Shown here: positions 16,888 to 26,313 of the stretch, piece after piece | Layout: every line of letters starts with the position of its first letter | How positions within the stretch are numbered: position 1 is the stretch's first letter | DNA from: Streptomyces sp. NBC_00554 | Lineage (GTDB): Bacteria > Actinomycetota > Actinomycetes > Streptomycetales > Streptomycetaceae | Assembly (NCBI RefSeq): GCF_041431135.1 | Contig: NZ_CP107799.1 | Coordinates: forward strand, 1,736,001-1,800,000 | Reading direction: 5' to 3' | DNA: 64,000 nt | Position numbers and translations under genes: made by a program | Notes under the pieces: model-generated | Told to the model about the DNA's origin: nothing | The model's database searches: none | Seen by the model: the letters and a program-made list of their open reading frames with translations, nothing else

Positions 16888-17664
16888 TCACGACCGCCGG
16901 GTGGACGCGCGCAGGCCGTGGTACCAGCCGAGCACCCGGCGCTCAGCGAAAGAGAAGGCAAGGGAGAGCAGGAATCCGAGCAGGCTCAGGAGCAGGATTC
17001 CGGTCCACATGTCGGGGATGGCGAAACTGCGCTGAAACTGGACCACGGTGAAGCCGATGCCGTTGTTCGCCGCGAACATCTCGCTGATGACCATGAGGAT
17101 GATGCCGATCGAGAGGGCCTGGCGCAGACCGGCGACGATCTGCGGACTCGCCGAGGGCAGCACCAAGTTGCGCAGCCGCCCTACACCGCGGACGTGATAG
17201 GAACGCGCCGTCTCCAGCATGACCGAGTCGACCGCGCGCACGCCCTCCACCGTGTTCAGCAGGACCGGCCAGACACACCCGCTGGCGATCACCACGATCT
17301 TCATCGTGTCGCCGATGCCCGCGAACAGCATGATCACCGGCACCAGCACCGGGGGCGGCACTGCCCGCAGAAACTCCAGTACGGGCTCGCAGAAGGCGCG
17401 CATCCCACGGTAGGAACCGATGACGGTGCCCAGGCCGATGCCCACGACGCCCGCGAGCGTGTAACCGCCGGCCAGGCGCAGCACACTGGGCAGCAGGTCT
17501 GCGCGCAGGCGTTCGCCGGTCCACACCGAGGGGAAGATCTGAAGGATCGTGCGCAGCGGCGGCCAGAACGGGTCGGTGCTCCCGTCCGACGCGGCCCACC
17601 ACAGTCCCAGCAGCACCGCAGGCAGGCCGACCGCGAACAGCACCTGTCGTGTCAGCGCCCTCAC
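16888..17664 (-). CDS. ABC transporter permease (second)
   Basis: 258 aa from GTG 17664, which overlaps the stop of the first permease in a GTGA. About six membrane helices are seen, with the inner-membrane EAA-like loop LETARSYHVRGVGRLRNLVLPSASPQIVAGLR that docks on the ATPase. It belongs to the SsuC/TauC-type permeases. Having two different permeases indicates a heterodimeric channel. Confidence 0.87.
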   Translation of the reverse strand: MRALTRQVLFAVGLPAVLLGLWWAASDGSTDPFWPPLRTILQIFPSVWTGERLRADLLPSVLRLAGGYTLAGVVGIGLGTVIGSYRGMRAFCEPVLEFLRAVPPPVLVPVIMLFAGIGDTMKIVVIASGCVWPVLLNTVEGVRAVDSVMLETARSYHVRGVGRLRNLVLPSASPQIVAGLRQALSIGIILMVISEMFAANNGIGFTVVQFQRSFAIPDMWTGILLLSLLGFLLSLAFSFAERRVLGWYHGLRASTRRS

Positions 17665-18434
17665 AGTACGGTCTCCCCCCGTACGGACTGGTGCCATGCC
17701 AGGGCTCGCCGCTCCACCGCTCGGGCCCCCAGGTTGATCAGGAGTCCCAGGGCTCCGGTCACCGTGATCAGTGCGTACATGTCGGGCACGGCCTGCGACG
17801 CCTGGGCGACCGCGATCAGCGACCCCAGTCCGGGTGCTCCGATGACCAGTTCCGCAGTGATGGCGAGCACCAGGGCAACCGCCGCGGCGAGCCGGATTCC
17901 GGTCATGACGTACGGCAGGGCCGTCGGCCACGTCACATGCCTGATGCGTGCCCAGGTCCCGAGCCCGTACGACCGTGCCGTCTCGTCGGCGACGGGGTCC
18001 ACGTCCTGGACGCCGTACAGCACCTGAATGAGCACCTGCCAGAACGACGCGTACACCACCAGCAGAAGCACCGAGCGCAGTTCGGAGCCGTACAGCAGTA
18101 CGGCCAGCGGGATCAGTGCCACGGACGGAATGGGACGCAGGAACTCGATCGTCGACGCTGTCACTTGGCGCAGAAATGGCACAACGGTGATGAGCAGGCC
18201 ACAGAGGACGGCCGCGCCCGACGCGATCCCCAGGCCGATGACCCAGCCTGTCAGCGTGTCCCCGAGTGCCGACCAGAAGGCGGCATCGCCGAGTTCCTCG
18301 CGCAGCGCGCCGGCGATCCTGCTCGGGGGCGAGAAGTACTCGGCATCGACCGGGCCGAGCCGCGGCACAGCCTCGCCGAGGGCGAGGAAGGTCGCGAGCC
18401 CTGCCGCTCCGAGTGCGATGTTCGGAATCCTCAC
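17661..18434 (-). CDS. ABC transporter permease (first)
   Basis: 257 aa, starting at a GTG that overlaps the stop of the binding-protein gene (GTGA). About six membrane helices are seen; the EAA-like loop is ADETARSYGLGTWARIRHVTWPTALPYVMTGIR. It pairs with the next permease. Confidence 0.87.
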   Translation of the reverse strand: MRIPNIALGAAGLATFLALGEAVPRLGPVDAEYFSPPSRIAGALREELGDAAFWSALGDTLTGWVIGLGIASGAAVLCGLLITVVPFLRQVTASTIEFLRPIPSVALIPLAVLLYGSELRSVLLLVVYASFWQVLIQVLYGVQDVDPVADETARSYGLGTWARIRHVTWPTALPYVMTGIRLAAAVALVLAITAELVIGAPGLGSLIAVAQASQAVPDMYALITVTGALGLLINLGARAVERRALAWHQSVRGETVL

Positions 18435-19396
18435 GGCAGCAGCTCATCCAGATCCGGGGCGGTCTTGAACAGGCCGTCCTGCTCGCCGAGCTTCTCCAGG
18501 GTCTCCACCGAGGACCGGCTGATGTCCTCCGGCCACTTCGGCAGCGTCACTTTCGACAGGACGGAGGCTGGGATCTCCGTGTACGTGGCGACGATGTCGC
18601 GGACCTCGTCCGGGTGGCTGTTCGCGTAGTTCAGCGCCTCCGCGGTGGCCTGCTGGAACTTGTTCACCACATCGGGGTTCTTCGCCGCATACGACTGCGA
18701 GGTGAAGTACATGGCGACGGTGAGATCTTTGGCCACGTCCACGTAGGGTGACGCGATCTCCACACCCCCCTGGTTCAGGATGGTGGTCAGTGCGGGCTCG
18801 ACCGCCATCGCGGCGTCCACTTGGCCCTTCTCCAGAGCGGCGGGCATCTGGTCGAAGGCCAGCTCCACGAACTTCACCTTCGACGGGTCACCCCCGGCCT
18901 TGCGCACGGACTCGCGGACCGAGGTGTCGAGGATGTTCTTCAGCGTGTTGACTGCAACCGTCTTGCCCTCCAAGTCCTTCGCGGACTTGAGAGAGCTGCC
19001 CTTCTTGACGACGAGCGCGCCATAGTCGTCGCCGTCCACGCCGGTGGTCGCCGCACCGTTGGAGACCGCCTTCACCTGTATGCCGTTGCTCTGAGCGACC
19101 ATCAGCGACGTCGTGTTGCTGAAACCGAACTGGAACTGGCCGCTGACCACGCCCGGCACGATGGCCGAGCCACCCTGCGCCGTGGTCATCGAGACATCGA
19201 GACCGTACTTCTTGTAGATTCCCTGCTTCTGGCCGAGATAGATGGGGGCCACGTCGACGATCGGAATGACCCCGACCTCGACCTTGGTGGTACCCCCGCT
19301 CTCCGACGCGGAGTCGCCGGAATCTCCGGACGATCCACAGGCCGTGGCCACGAGCAGAAGTGAAGCGGCGGCGATGCCGGCGAATAGGCGTTGCAT
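18431..19396 (-). CDS. Substrate-binding lipoprotein, NMT1/SsuA-like
   Basis: 321 aa. The lipobox is VATAC after a short signal peptide. The mature protein has the periplasmic-binding-protein type 2 layout of NitT/TauT family proteins (VEVGVIPIVDVAPIYLGQKQGIYKKYGLDV, GQFQFGFSNTTSLM, AMYFTSQSYAAKNPDVVNKF). It is the first gene of the operon and defines ligand specificity, which is unknown; aromatic or sulfonate ligands are possible given the neighbouring tannase. Confidence 0.88.
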   Translation of the reverse strand: MQRLFAGIAAASLLLVATACGSSGDSGDSASESGGTTKVEVGVIPIVDVAPIYLGQKQGIYKKYGLDVSMTTAQGGSAIVPGVVSGQFQFGFSNTTSLMVAQSNGIQVKAVSNGAATTGVDGDDYGALVVKKGSSLKSAKDLEGKTVAVNTLKNILDTSVRESVRKAGGDPSKVKFVELAFDQMPAALEKGQVDAAMAVEPALTTILNQGGVEIASPYVDVAKDLTVAMYFTSQSYAAKNPDVVNKFQQATAEALNYANSHPDEVRDIVATYTEIPASVLSKVTLPKWPEDISRSSVETLEKLGEQDGLFKTAPDLDELLP

Positions 19397-19926
19397 GATC
19401 TGTCCTCCCGCGGACCGCGCCGAAATGCTCCGGCCGGTCCGCGCGCAATGGGGTGTGGCAGGGCGAGAGACGAAGAGTCAAGACATGGCGTCGAGTTCGT
19501 CGTGCCAAAGGTGTCGTCCGCGGCTCACCCGCACATCCCCCGGGCACCGTCACTGGCCCGTACAACGTCTGCCGTACGGCGGGTGAGGGATACGGTCACA
19601 GCCGTACCGGGCCAAGCCTGCGGATCGCTGTGCGGGCAAAGCCCGCTTCCACATGCTGTCGCCCGGCGACCACGGGAATGACGGTTTGAATGACGTCGGT
19701 GGCTCCGCCGCAACTATTGGAAAGACCGGATGCGCTCTCGCCGGCCGTTGCTACGCGGCGGGACAGCTTCCCGCGCTCCTAGCGGTGGAATCGCTGCGTC
19801 TGGCGGACGCGGATCTGGACCGGCTCACCGAGGCGTCGGCCTGACCACTCGACGCGTCGGGAGCGGGAGGCAAGTTCCGGCAAGGCGAGACAACAAGGCA
19901 CAAAAGGCCTTGGCCACCGCGACATC
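19397..19926. other. 530-bp intergenic region upstream of the ABC operon
   Basis: It should hold the ABC operon promoter. A short plus-strand frame ends at 19844 (SLRLADADLDRLTEASA) but has no recognisable family. Nothing else is supported. Confidence 0.35.
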
Positions 19927-20103
19927 ATGCGCCTCACTCACCACCAGAACGGCCAGGGCGGAACGCTTCTGACACCCGCGGCACCCTCGCCGACAGACGC
20001 CATAGAGCACCTCCGGACCGAGGTCATCTCGCTGACCTTCGACCCGAGAACCCGGACCCTGACCGCGGACACTCCGCACGGAGAAAGGATCACGATCGGC
20101 TGA
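19927..20103 (+). CDS. Hypothetical 58-aa protein next to tRNA-Leu
   Basis: ATG 19927 to TGA 20103, with coding-like codon use. It is soluble: a short N-terminal HHQNGQGG stretch, then a helix (TDAIEHLRTEVISLTFD) and a strand (RTRTLTADTPHGERITIG). There is no clear ribosome binding site. It could be a real small protein or the 3' remnant of a larger gene. The right direct repeat starts 48 bp downstream. Confidence 0.35.
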   Translation: MRLTHHQNGQGGTLLTPAAPSPTDAIEHLRTEVISLTFDPRTRTLTADTPHGERITIG

Positions 20104-20151
20104 CCACGTCCCCAGCTCACCGACTCAAGGAAGGGAGGAGAGGCCAGAAGA

Positions 20152-20254
20152 CCGCCGGAACGACAAAGCACCCGCGCCCGGCCGGGAGCCGGAGGCGAGT
20201 GCCAGTTTCCCCTGCCCGCGGAACGGGGCCTGTGGGGCAAAGATGTGTCCGAGG
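20152..20254. repeat. Right copy of the 103-bp direct repeat at the tRNA-Leu 3' end
   Basis: It matches 11394-11496 with about five differences and includes the 3'-terminal nine bases of the tRNA. The two copies enclose about 8.7 kb (tannase, two-component pair, ABC operon). Confidence 0.75.
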
Positions 20255-20330
20255 GGGGACTTGAACCCCCACGCCCGTTAAAGGGCACTAGCACCTCAAG
20301 CTAGCGCGTCTGCCATTCCGCCACCCGGAC
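20246..20330 (-). tRNA. tRNA-Leu (GAG)
   Basis: 85 nt on the minus strand. The acceptor stem GTCCGGG pairs with CTCGGAC. The anticodon arm is CTAGC-TTGAGGT-GCTAG with anticodon GAG, and there is a long variable arm (TGCCCTTTAACGGGC) typical of class II tRNAs. The T arm is GGGGG-TTCAAGT-CCCCC. CCA is not encoded. Its 3' tip is duplicated at 11.49 kb. Confidence 0.95.
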
Positions 20331-20535
20331 TAGGTGTCTGCCGCCTGGACGGGGGTGTTCCCCGCGGCGACATGGACAACAATACCAATGTTTCGGAGTG
20401 CCTTTCACCTGCATATCCGGGCTGTCGGGGCGGATGCGAGGGTCCGGGTGGGGGTGCCCGTGGAGTCTCACCATGGGTGACGCAGGGGCTACCCAGGAGA
20501 CACGATCCGGTTCACCGGCGGTAAGGGCTCCGCGA

Positions 20536-20690
20536 TCACGCGGTGACAGGTGGATCGGCCACGAGCACCCGCAGTGATCTCAGGAGAGAGCTCGCTCCTT
20601 CCTCTCCGAGCGGGGCCAGGAAGCGGCGCTCCATTTCGTGGCGTGCCCCCTCCGCGCGGTGCAGGCACTCGGCGGTCGACGCCGAGGCGG
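20536..20690 (-). pseudogene. C-terminal remnant of a MarR-family regulator
   Basis: A minus-strand frame without a start reads ECLHRAEGARHEMERRFLAP then LGEEGASSLLRSLRVLVADP and stops at 20536. This looks like the C-terminal dimerisation helices of MarR proteins (ERRFLAPLxxEE). The start is lost at the ALDH terminator, so it is read as a truncated relic. Confidence 0.45.
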
Positions 20691-20725
20691 GCGGCGTCCG
20701 AAGATCACCGACGCCGCCCGCCTCG
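20683..20725 (-). terminator. Terminator of the sucCD-ALDH operon
   Basis: A perfect 16-bp stem, CGAGGCGGGCGGCGTC paired with GACGCCGCCCGCCTCG, has an 11-nt loop. It lies 9 bp after the ALDH stop codon. Confidence 0.75.
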
Positions 20726-20733
20726 CCCTCACC

Positions 20734-22290
20734 TCACGGCATGAGGTGGTAGTCGGGGAAGTTGCCCGGCAGCCTCTCCCCCGCCGGCCCCTGCGTCACC
20801 GCGCGCACCAGCAGTTCCCCGCCCACGAACGCGCCGCGCCACGACGCGCCGAAGCCGCCGAAGAGTTCGTCGCGGTCGCCTCGGGAGCGGGGCTTGCCGT
20901 GGCCGACCTTGAAGGCACGGATCTGCGGTGACAGCCGGTCGTACGTCGACTTGTCGTCCGTGGACAGCGTGGCGACGAGCGCGCCGTTGGAGGCGTTCAT
21001 GGCGGCGAGCAGTTCGGCCTCGGTGTCGACCAGGACGATGGTGTCGACCGGGCCGAAGGGCTCCGCGTGGTGCAACGGTGAGGACGGGGGCGGGTTGAGG
21101 ATCGTGACGGGGTGGACGTACGCCGATGTGTCCTGGCCGGGCAGGAAGCGCGCGTCCGCCAGGTTGCCGCGGTGCAGTGGGACGGCGCCCCGGTCGATGG
21201 CCTCGGCGACCTGGTCGTGGAGGTCCTTGGCCTTGGCCGCGTTGATCACCGGGCCGAAGTCGAGGGCCGGGTACGGGTCGTCGGGGTGCTCGACCGCGAG
21301 CGGGTGACCGATGCGCAGGGTGCGGACCGCCGGGAGGTAGGCCGCCAGGAACTCGTCGAACAGTGCGCGCTGGACGACGAAGCGCGGGTAGGCGGTGCAG
21401 CGCTGCTTGCCGTAGTCGAAGAGCTTGGGGATGACCGCGGTCAGCGCGTCCCAGTCGGTGCAGTTCCAGATGCCCCAGGTGTTCAGGCCCTCCTGTTCCA
21501 GTACGTGTCGCTTGCCGAGGTCGGCGACGGCGGTGGCCACCGCGGCGCCCGTGTCGCGGCCGCCGACGAAGGAGACGCAACCGATCTCGGGCGCGCGGAC
21601 GAGTGCTTCCGACAGCTCGCGTCCGCTGCCGCTGACGAGGGTGACGGGGATCCCTTCGCGTGCGGCGAGCGCGCTGGCCAGGGTGAGGCAGGCGACGCCG
21701 CCGTCGGTCGGGGTCTTGGCGATGACCGCGTTGCCTGCCAGTGCCTGTACCAGCATTGCGTGAACGAGCACGCTCATGGGGTAGTTCCAGCTCGCGATGT
21801 TGGACACGGGCCCATCGAGCGGGGTCCGGCCCTCCACCATGGGCTCGATGCCGTCGACGTACCAGCGCACGCCGTCGATCGCCCGGTCCACATCGGCCTG
21901 GGCGAGCCGCCAGGGCTTGCCGATCTCCCAGACCAGCAGGAGTGCGAGCAGTTCGCGGTGCTCGGTCAGCGCGTCGAGGGTCGCCGCGACGCGGGCCCGG
22001 CGCTCCGCGAGTGGCACATGGCGCCAGGCGCGGTGCTGGTCGAGTGAGGCGCGTACGGCCTGCTGGGCGGTCGCGCCGTCCAGGCGCGGCGGGCCCGCGA
22101 TGGGGCTGCCGTCGACGGGGCTGGTGGCGGGCAGTGCCCGGCCGTCCGCCTGCCAGGCGGAGCCCCAGAGGTTGAGGACGCGGTCGTCGCGGAACGCCTC
22201 GGGCGCGACCTGGAGGCAGCGCTGCCAGGCATCGGCCCAGGTCGTACCGGACTTCACGACCAGGTTGGTGGTGTTGAGGGTGGTTGTCAT
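20734..22290 (-). CDS. Aldehyde dehydrogenase family protein
   Basis: 518 aa from ATG 22290. The catalytic Cys is 298 in GKQRCTAYPR and the general-base region is VLEQEGLN (Glu265/267). Cofactor-binding features are ASWNYPMSVLVHAM, AVIAKTP and FVGGRDTG, and the C-terminal part FGGFGASWRGAFVGGELL resembles the usual ALDH end. It is the third gene after sucC and sucD. If SucCD makes an acyl-CoA such as oxalyl-CoA or glyoxylate is an intermediate, this enzyme could interconvert acyl-CoA or acid and aldehyde; the actual substrate is unknown. Confidence 0.8.
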   Translation of the reverse strand: MTTTLNTTNLVVKSGTTWADAWQRCLQVAPEAFRDDRVLNLWGSAWQADGRALPATSPVDGSPIAGPPRLDGATAQQAVRASLDQHRAWRHVPLAERRARVAATLDALTEHRELLALLLVWEIGKPWRLAQADVDRAIDGVRWYVDGIEPMVEGRTPLDGPVSNIASWNYPMSVLVHAMLVQALAGNAVIAKTPTDGGVACLTLASALAAREGIPVTLVSGSGRELSEALVRAPEIGCVSFVGGRDTGAAVATAVADLGKRHVLEQEGLNTWGIWNCTDWDALTAVIPKLFDYGKQRCTAYPRFVVQRALFDEFLAAYLPAVRTLRIGHPLAVEHPDDPYPALDFGPVINAAKAKDLHDQVAEAIDRGAVPLHRGNLADARFLPGQDTSAYVHPVTILNPPPSSPLHHAEPFGPVDTIVLVDTEAELLAAMNASNGALVATLSTDDKSTYDRLSPQIRAFKVGHGKPRSRGDRDELFGGFGASWRGAFVGGELLVRAVTQGPAGERLPGNFPDYHLMP

Positions 22291-22405
22291 TCGGTGTCTC
22301 CGCTCTCGGTGCACAGTCGGGGGCGGGGGGCCCGGCTTCTGCCGAACCGCAGGAAGCACGGGCCCGCGCGAGCAGTAGTCGCGTACGTCGCGAGCAGTAG
22401 TCGCG

Positions 22406-22563
22406 TATGTACGGAGGAACGTGTGGACTGCTGAGTCCGTACGGAGGAACGTTTGGGGACTGCTCTGTCCGTACGGAGGGGCCTTGTGAGGCCGTTGCGT
22501 CCGTGCAGAGGAACCTTGTGAGGCTGCTTTGTCCGTACGGACGAACGTAGTGAGGCTGCGATG
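22406..22563. repeat. Five degenerate ~32-bp tandem repeats between sucD and ALDH
   Basis: The units start at 22406 (30 bp), 22436, 22468, 22500 and 22532 (32 bp each). They share tCCGTACGGAggaaCgT, then a variable part, then ...gCTGc. Each unit contains the palindrome CCGTACGG or a variant. They lie in the leader of the ALDH gene. Confidence 0.75.
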
Positions 22564-22583
22564 TCTCCGGCAGTCACCTCACG

Positions 22584-23483
22584 TCAACTATGAGTGACGT
22601 CACGTTCCGTTTCCAGCTGGGCCAGTACCAGCCGCGCCGTCTCGGTCGGGGTGCCGCCCACGCGCACTCCGACCGCCTCCAGGGCCTTCTTCTTCGCCTG
22701 GGCGGTGCCCGACGAGCCGGAGACGATGGCGCCCGCGTGCCCCATGGTCTTTCCTTCGGGGGCGGTGAATCCGGCGATGTAGCCGACGACGGGCTTGGAG
22801 ATGTGGTCGCGGATGAACGCGGCCGCCCGTTCTTCGGCGTCGCCGCCTATCTCCCCGATGAGAACGATCAGTTCGGTGTCGGGGTCGTCCTGGAAGGCCG
22901 CCAGGCAGTCGATGTGGGTGGTGCCGACGACGGGGTCGCCGCCGATGCCGACACAGGTCGAGAAGCCGATGTCCCTCAGCTCGTACATGAGCTGGTAGGT
23001 GAGGGTGCCGGACTTGGAGACCAGGCCGATGCGGCCGGGTTTCGTGATGTCGGCGGGGATGATGCCCGCGTTCGACTCGCCGGGGCTGATCAGGCCGGGG
23101 CAGTTGGGGCCGATGACGCGCGTGCCCTTGGTGGCGGCGTACGCGTGGAAGGCCACGGAGTCGTGGACCGGGATGCCCTCGGTGATGACGACGGCGAGCC
23201 CGATTCCGGCGTCGGCGGCCTCCCATACGGCCGCTTTGGCGAAGGCCGGCGGGACGAAGACGACGCTCACGTCCGCTCCGGTCGCCTCGATGCCCTCGCG
23301 CACCGATCCGAACACGGGCACGGCACGGTCGTCGAAGTCGACGCTCTGGCCCGCCTTGCGCGGGTTGACGCCGCCGACGACGTCCGTGCCGGCCGCGAGC
23401 ATCCGCCGCGTGTGTTTCATGCCCTCGCCGCCCGTCATGCCCTGGACGAGGACCTTGGACTCCTTGGTGAGAAAGATGGCCAT
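22584..23483 (-). CDS. sucD: Succinyl-CoA synthetase-like alpha subunit
   Basis: 299 aa. The CoA-binding N-terminal domain reads [20 protein letters not shown]. The phosphohistidine loop is MGHAGAI (His249), with [12 protein letters not shown] preceding it. It forms an ATP-dependent acyl-CoA ligase with the neighbouring beta subunit. Its position next to frc and OFA antiporters rather than TCA genes suggests a dedicated paralogue acting on a small dicarboxylate such as oxalate, but substrate specificity cannot be read from the sequence. Confidence 0.88.
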   Translation of the reverse strand: MAIFLTKESKVLVQGMTGGEGMKHTRRMLAAGTDVVGGVNPRKAGQSVDFDDRAVPVFGSVREGIEATGADVSVVFVPPAFAKAAVWEAADAGIGLAVVITEGIPVHDSVAFHAYAATKGTRVIGPNCPGLISPGESNAGIIPADITKPGRIGLVSKSGTLTYQLMYELRDIGFSTCVGIGGDPVVGTTHIDCLAAFQDDPDTELIVLIGEIGGDAEERAAAFIRDHISKPVVGYIAGFTAPEGKTMGHAGAIVSGSSGTAQAKKKALEAVGVRVGGTPTETARLVLAQLETERDVTHS

Positions 23484-23494
23484 GTCCTCTTCCT

Positions 23495-24628
23495 TCAGCC
23501 GGTGTTCGCGAGTTGGGCGGCACGGAGCGCGGCGCCGTCCATGGTGGTGGCCTGCTGCACCAGGGGGTGCGCGTGGTCGTCGAGGATGGCGCGGCCACGC
23601 ACGGCGTTGTTGCCGTCGAGGCGGACCACGAGCGGCTTGGTCAGCCGGACGGTGTCCAGGGCCTGCACGATTCCGTCGGCGACCGCGTCGCAGGCGGTGA
23701 TCCCGCCGAAGACGTTGACGAAGACGGACTTCACGTCCGGGTCGGAAAGGATGACGGACAGCCCGTCGGCCATGATCTGGGCGGAGGCTCCGCCGCCGAT
23801 GTCGAGGAAGTTGGCCGGGCGGGCGCCGCAGCCCGCGACCACGTCGAGTGTGGACATGACCAGGCCCGCGCCGTTGCCGATGACGCCGACCTCACCGTCC
23901 AGCTTGACGTAGTTGAGGCCCTTGGCTGCGGCCGCCGCCTCCAGCGGCTCGTCGTGAGCGGCATCCTGCTCTCCCCAGCGCGCCTGCCGGAAGCGGGCGT
24001 TGTCGTCGAGGGTGACCTTGCCGTCCAGCGCCAGGATCTGCCCCTGGACCGTACGGACGAGGGGGTTCACCTCGACGAGGACTGCGTCCTCACGGGTCAG
24101 CACCCCCCAGAGCCGTACGAGCACGTCGACCGTCTGCGGCGGCAGGCCCGCGGCCTCGGCGATCTCGGTGGCCTTGGCCGAGGTGACGCCCACCGCGGGG
24201 TCTATGGGGATGCGTGCCACGGCCTCCGGCCTGCTCGCCGCCACCTCCTCGATGTCCATGCCCCCTTCCGCGGAGGCGATCGCGAGGAAGCGTCCGGCGG
24301 CGCGGTCGAGGACGTACGAGACGTAGAACTCGCTCTCGATGTCAACGGGTTGGGCCAGCATCACCGTGCGGACCGTGTGGCCCTTGATGTCCATGCCGAG
24401 GATCTGACGTGCCGTCAGTTCAGCGGCGGCCGGGTCGGCGGCAAACTTCACTCCGCCCGCCTTGCCGCGCCCCCCGGTCTTCACCTGGGCCTTTACGACG
24501 ACGCGGCCACCGAGCCGGCGGGCGATCTCGCGCGCCGCCTTGGGTGAATCCGCGACTTCGGCCCGCGGCACCACGATGCCGTGCTCCTCGAAGAGTGCCC
24601 GTGCCTGGTGCTCATACAGGTCCATCAT
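23495..24628 (-). CDS. sucC: Succinyl-CoA synthetase-like beta subunit
   Basis: 377 aa (start ATG-ATG at 24628/24625). The ATP-grasp domain has [19 protein letters not shown], and the C-terminal CoA-ligase domain has [20 protein letters not shown] and [13 protein letters not shown]. It starts the operon sucC-sucD-ALDH, with 11 bp between sucC and sucD, and is divergent from frc across a perfect palindrome. Confidence 0.88.
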   Translation of the reverse strand: MMDLYEHQARALFEEHGIVVPRAEVADSPKAAREIARRLGGRVVVKAQVKTGGRGKAGGVKFAADPAAAELTARQILGMDIKGHTVRTVMLAQPVDIESEFYVSYVLDRAAGRFLAIASAEGGMDIEEVAASRPEAVARIPIDPAVGVTSAKATEIAEAAGLPPQTVDVLVRLWGVLTREDAVLVEVNPLVRTVQGQILALDGKVTLDDNARFRQARWGEQDAAHDEPLEAAAAAKGLNYVKLDGEVGVIGNGAGLVMSTLDVVAGCGARPANFLDIGGGASAQIMADGLSVILSDPDVKSVFVNVFGGITACDAVADGIVQALDTVRLTKPLVVRLDGNNAVRGRAILDDHAHPLVQQATTMDGAALRAAQLANTG

Positions 24629-24696
24629 GAGGCTCCTGTCTTAAAAGTGCTGCACGCCCCCTGGACATCACCCACCGGATGCGGGATAACAATCTT

Positions 24697-24720
24697 CATA
24701 CAGTATCCGTCGACTGTATG
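24697..24720. promoter_or_regulatory. Operator between divergent sucC and frc
   Basis: CATACAGT, an 8-bp spacer, then ACTGTATG form a perfect inverted repeat in a locally AT-rich spot. Its position between the two promoters suggests a common regulator for both arms, possibly of GntR type. No regulator gene is adjacent. Confidence 0.65.
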
Positions 24721-24790
24721 CAATGTGCCGAGCAGGCTCCACGCCCTGTGACGCCCGGGCGCTGGAAGCAACGGACAAGTGAGGTGACCT

Positions 24791-26023
24791 GTGACGACGA
24801 AGGCTCTCGAAGGCATCCGAGTCCTCGACATGACACATGTGCAGTCCGGTCCCTCAGCGACCCAGCTGCTGGCCTGGCTGGGCGCGGACGTCCTCAAGCT
24901 GGAGGCGCCGACCGGTGACATCACGCGCAAGCAACTGCGCGACATCCCGGACGTCGACTCCCTCTACTTCACGATGCTCAACAGCAACAAGCGCAGCATC
25001 ACCCTCAACACCAAGACCGAACGCGGCAAGCAGCTCCTCACCGAACTGATCCGCAGCTCCGACGTGATGGTCGAGAACTTCGGACCCGGCGCCATCGACC
25101 GCATGGGCTTCACCTGGGACCGCATCCGCGAGATCAACCCCCGCATCGTCTACGCCTCCATCAAGGGCTTCGGCGAAGGCCCGTACACCAACTACAAGGC
25201 GTACGAGGTCGTCGCCCAGGCCATGGGCGGAGCCATGGCGACCACCGGCTTCGAGGACGGACCGCCCCTGGCGACCGGCGCCCAGATAGGAGACTCGGGC
25301 ACCGGAATCCACGCCGTGGCGGGGATCCTCGCGGCGCTGTTCCAGCGGGAGAACACCGGCCGCGGCCAGCGGGTCAATGTGGCCATGCAGCATGCTGTGC
25401 TCAACCTCTGCCGGGTGAAGCTGCGCGATCAGCAGCGCCTGGCCCATGGTCCACTCGCCGAATATCCCAACGAGGACTTCGGCGACGAGGTTCCCAGGTC
25501 CGGGAACGCCTCCGGCGGCGGGCAGCCGGGCTGGGCGGTCAAGTGCGCCCCCGGCGGCCCCAACGACTACGTGTACGTGATCGTCCAGCCCGTCGGCTGG
25601 AAACCGATCACCGCGCTCCTGGGCCGGCCCGAGCTCGCGGACGACCCCGAGTGGGCCACCCCCGAAGCCCGGCTGCCCAAGCTCGGGAAGATGTTCCAGC
25701 TCATCGAGGAATGGACCAGCACCCTCCCCAAGATGGAGGTGCTGGAGAGGCTCAACGCCCACCACATCCCCTGCGGCCCGATCCTCTCCACCAAGGAGAT
25801 CATCGAGGACGAGTCGCTGGTCGCCAACGAGATGGTCGTACGGGTGCCGCACCCCGAACGGGGCGAGTTCGTGACCGTGGGCAGCCCCCTGAAGCTCTCC
25901 GACTCCCCCGTCGACGTGACCAGTCCGCCGCTGCTCGGCGAACACAACGAAGAGGTCTACGTCGGCGAACTCGGTCTCGGGGACGAGGAGCTGCGCCTCC
26001 TCAAGTCGAGCGGGGTGATCTGA
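24791..26023 (+). CDS. frc: Formyl-CoA:oxalate CoA-transferase
   Basis: 410 aa, class III CoA-transferase. It closely follows the known Frc pattern: [64 protein letters not shown] and the glycine loop [11 protein letters not shown]. The catalytic Asp is 168 in QIGDSGTG. Start GTG 24791 has GAGGTGA upstream. It transfers CoA from formyl-CoA to oxalate, giving oxalyl-CoA and formate. The two OFA antiporters follow on the same strand. Oxalyl-CoA decarboxylase, the usual partner, is not in this window. Confidence 0.92.
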   Translation: MTTKALEGIRVLDMTHVQSGPSATQLLAWLGADVLKLEAPTGDITRKQLRDIPDVDSLYFTMLNSNKRSITLNTKTERGKQLLTELIRSSDVMVENFGPGAIDRMGFTWDRIREINPRIVYASIKGFGEGPYTNYKAYEVVAQAMGGAMATTGFEDGPPLATGAQIGDSGTGIHAVAGILAALFQRENTGRGQRVNVAMQHAVLNLCRVKLRDQQRLAHGPLAEYPNEDFGDEVPRSGNASGGGQPGWAVKCAPGGPNDYVYVIVQPVGWKPITALLGRPELADDPEWATPEARLPKLGKMFQLIEEWTSTLPKMEVLERLNAHHIPCGPILSTKEIIEDESLVANEMVVRVPHPERGEFVTVGSPLKLSDSPVDVTSPPLLGEHNEEVYVGELGLGDEELRLLKSSGVI

Positions 26024-26024
26024 C

Positions 26025-26195
26025 GTGATCACCGACGCGTACGGGATCGCGGTCACCCACGAGGTGACCGTCCCGGACCACCAGCAGGAGGCCGCGGCCT
26101 CCCCGTACACGGCCGAGAGGCCCGTGGACGCACCCGGCGCACAGTGCCGTCGAGTGCGGGCCGCCCGGCTGTTGGGAGGCGGGTTCATGACCTAA
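26025..26195 (+). CDS. Small 56-aa ORF directly after frc
   Basis: GTG 26025 begins two bases past the frc stop. The frame VITDAYGIAVTHEVTVPDHQ... has strong third-position GC for about 40 codons, then a basic stretch (CRRVRAARLLGGGFMT). No family is recognised. It could be a translated small protein or a truncated enzyme start. Confidence 0.35.
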   Translation: MITDAYGIAVTHEVTVPDHQQEAAASPYTAERPVDAPGAQCRRVRAARLLGGGFMT

Positions 26196-26313
26196 GTCCG
26201 CACGGGGGCTCCCAACGGTGCGCGTTGGCCGCCCCCGGGACCCGAGAGCGCACGAAAGGCATTTGGCAGGGGGCGCTGTCCAGATCTTTCGACGCAAGGG
26301 GTGTTTGACAAAG

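Noticed and set aside
22406..22563. CRISPR array
   Set aside because: Units of 32 bp are directly adjacent with no unique spacers, repeats diverge, and there are no cas genes.
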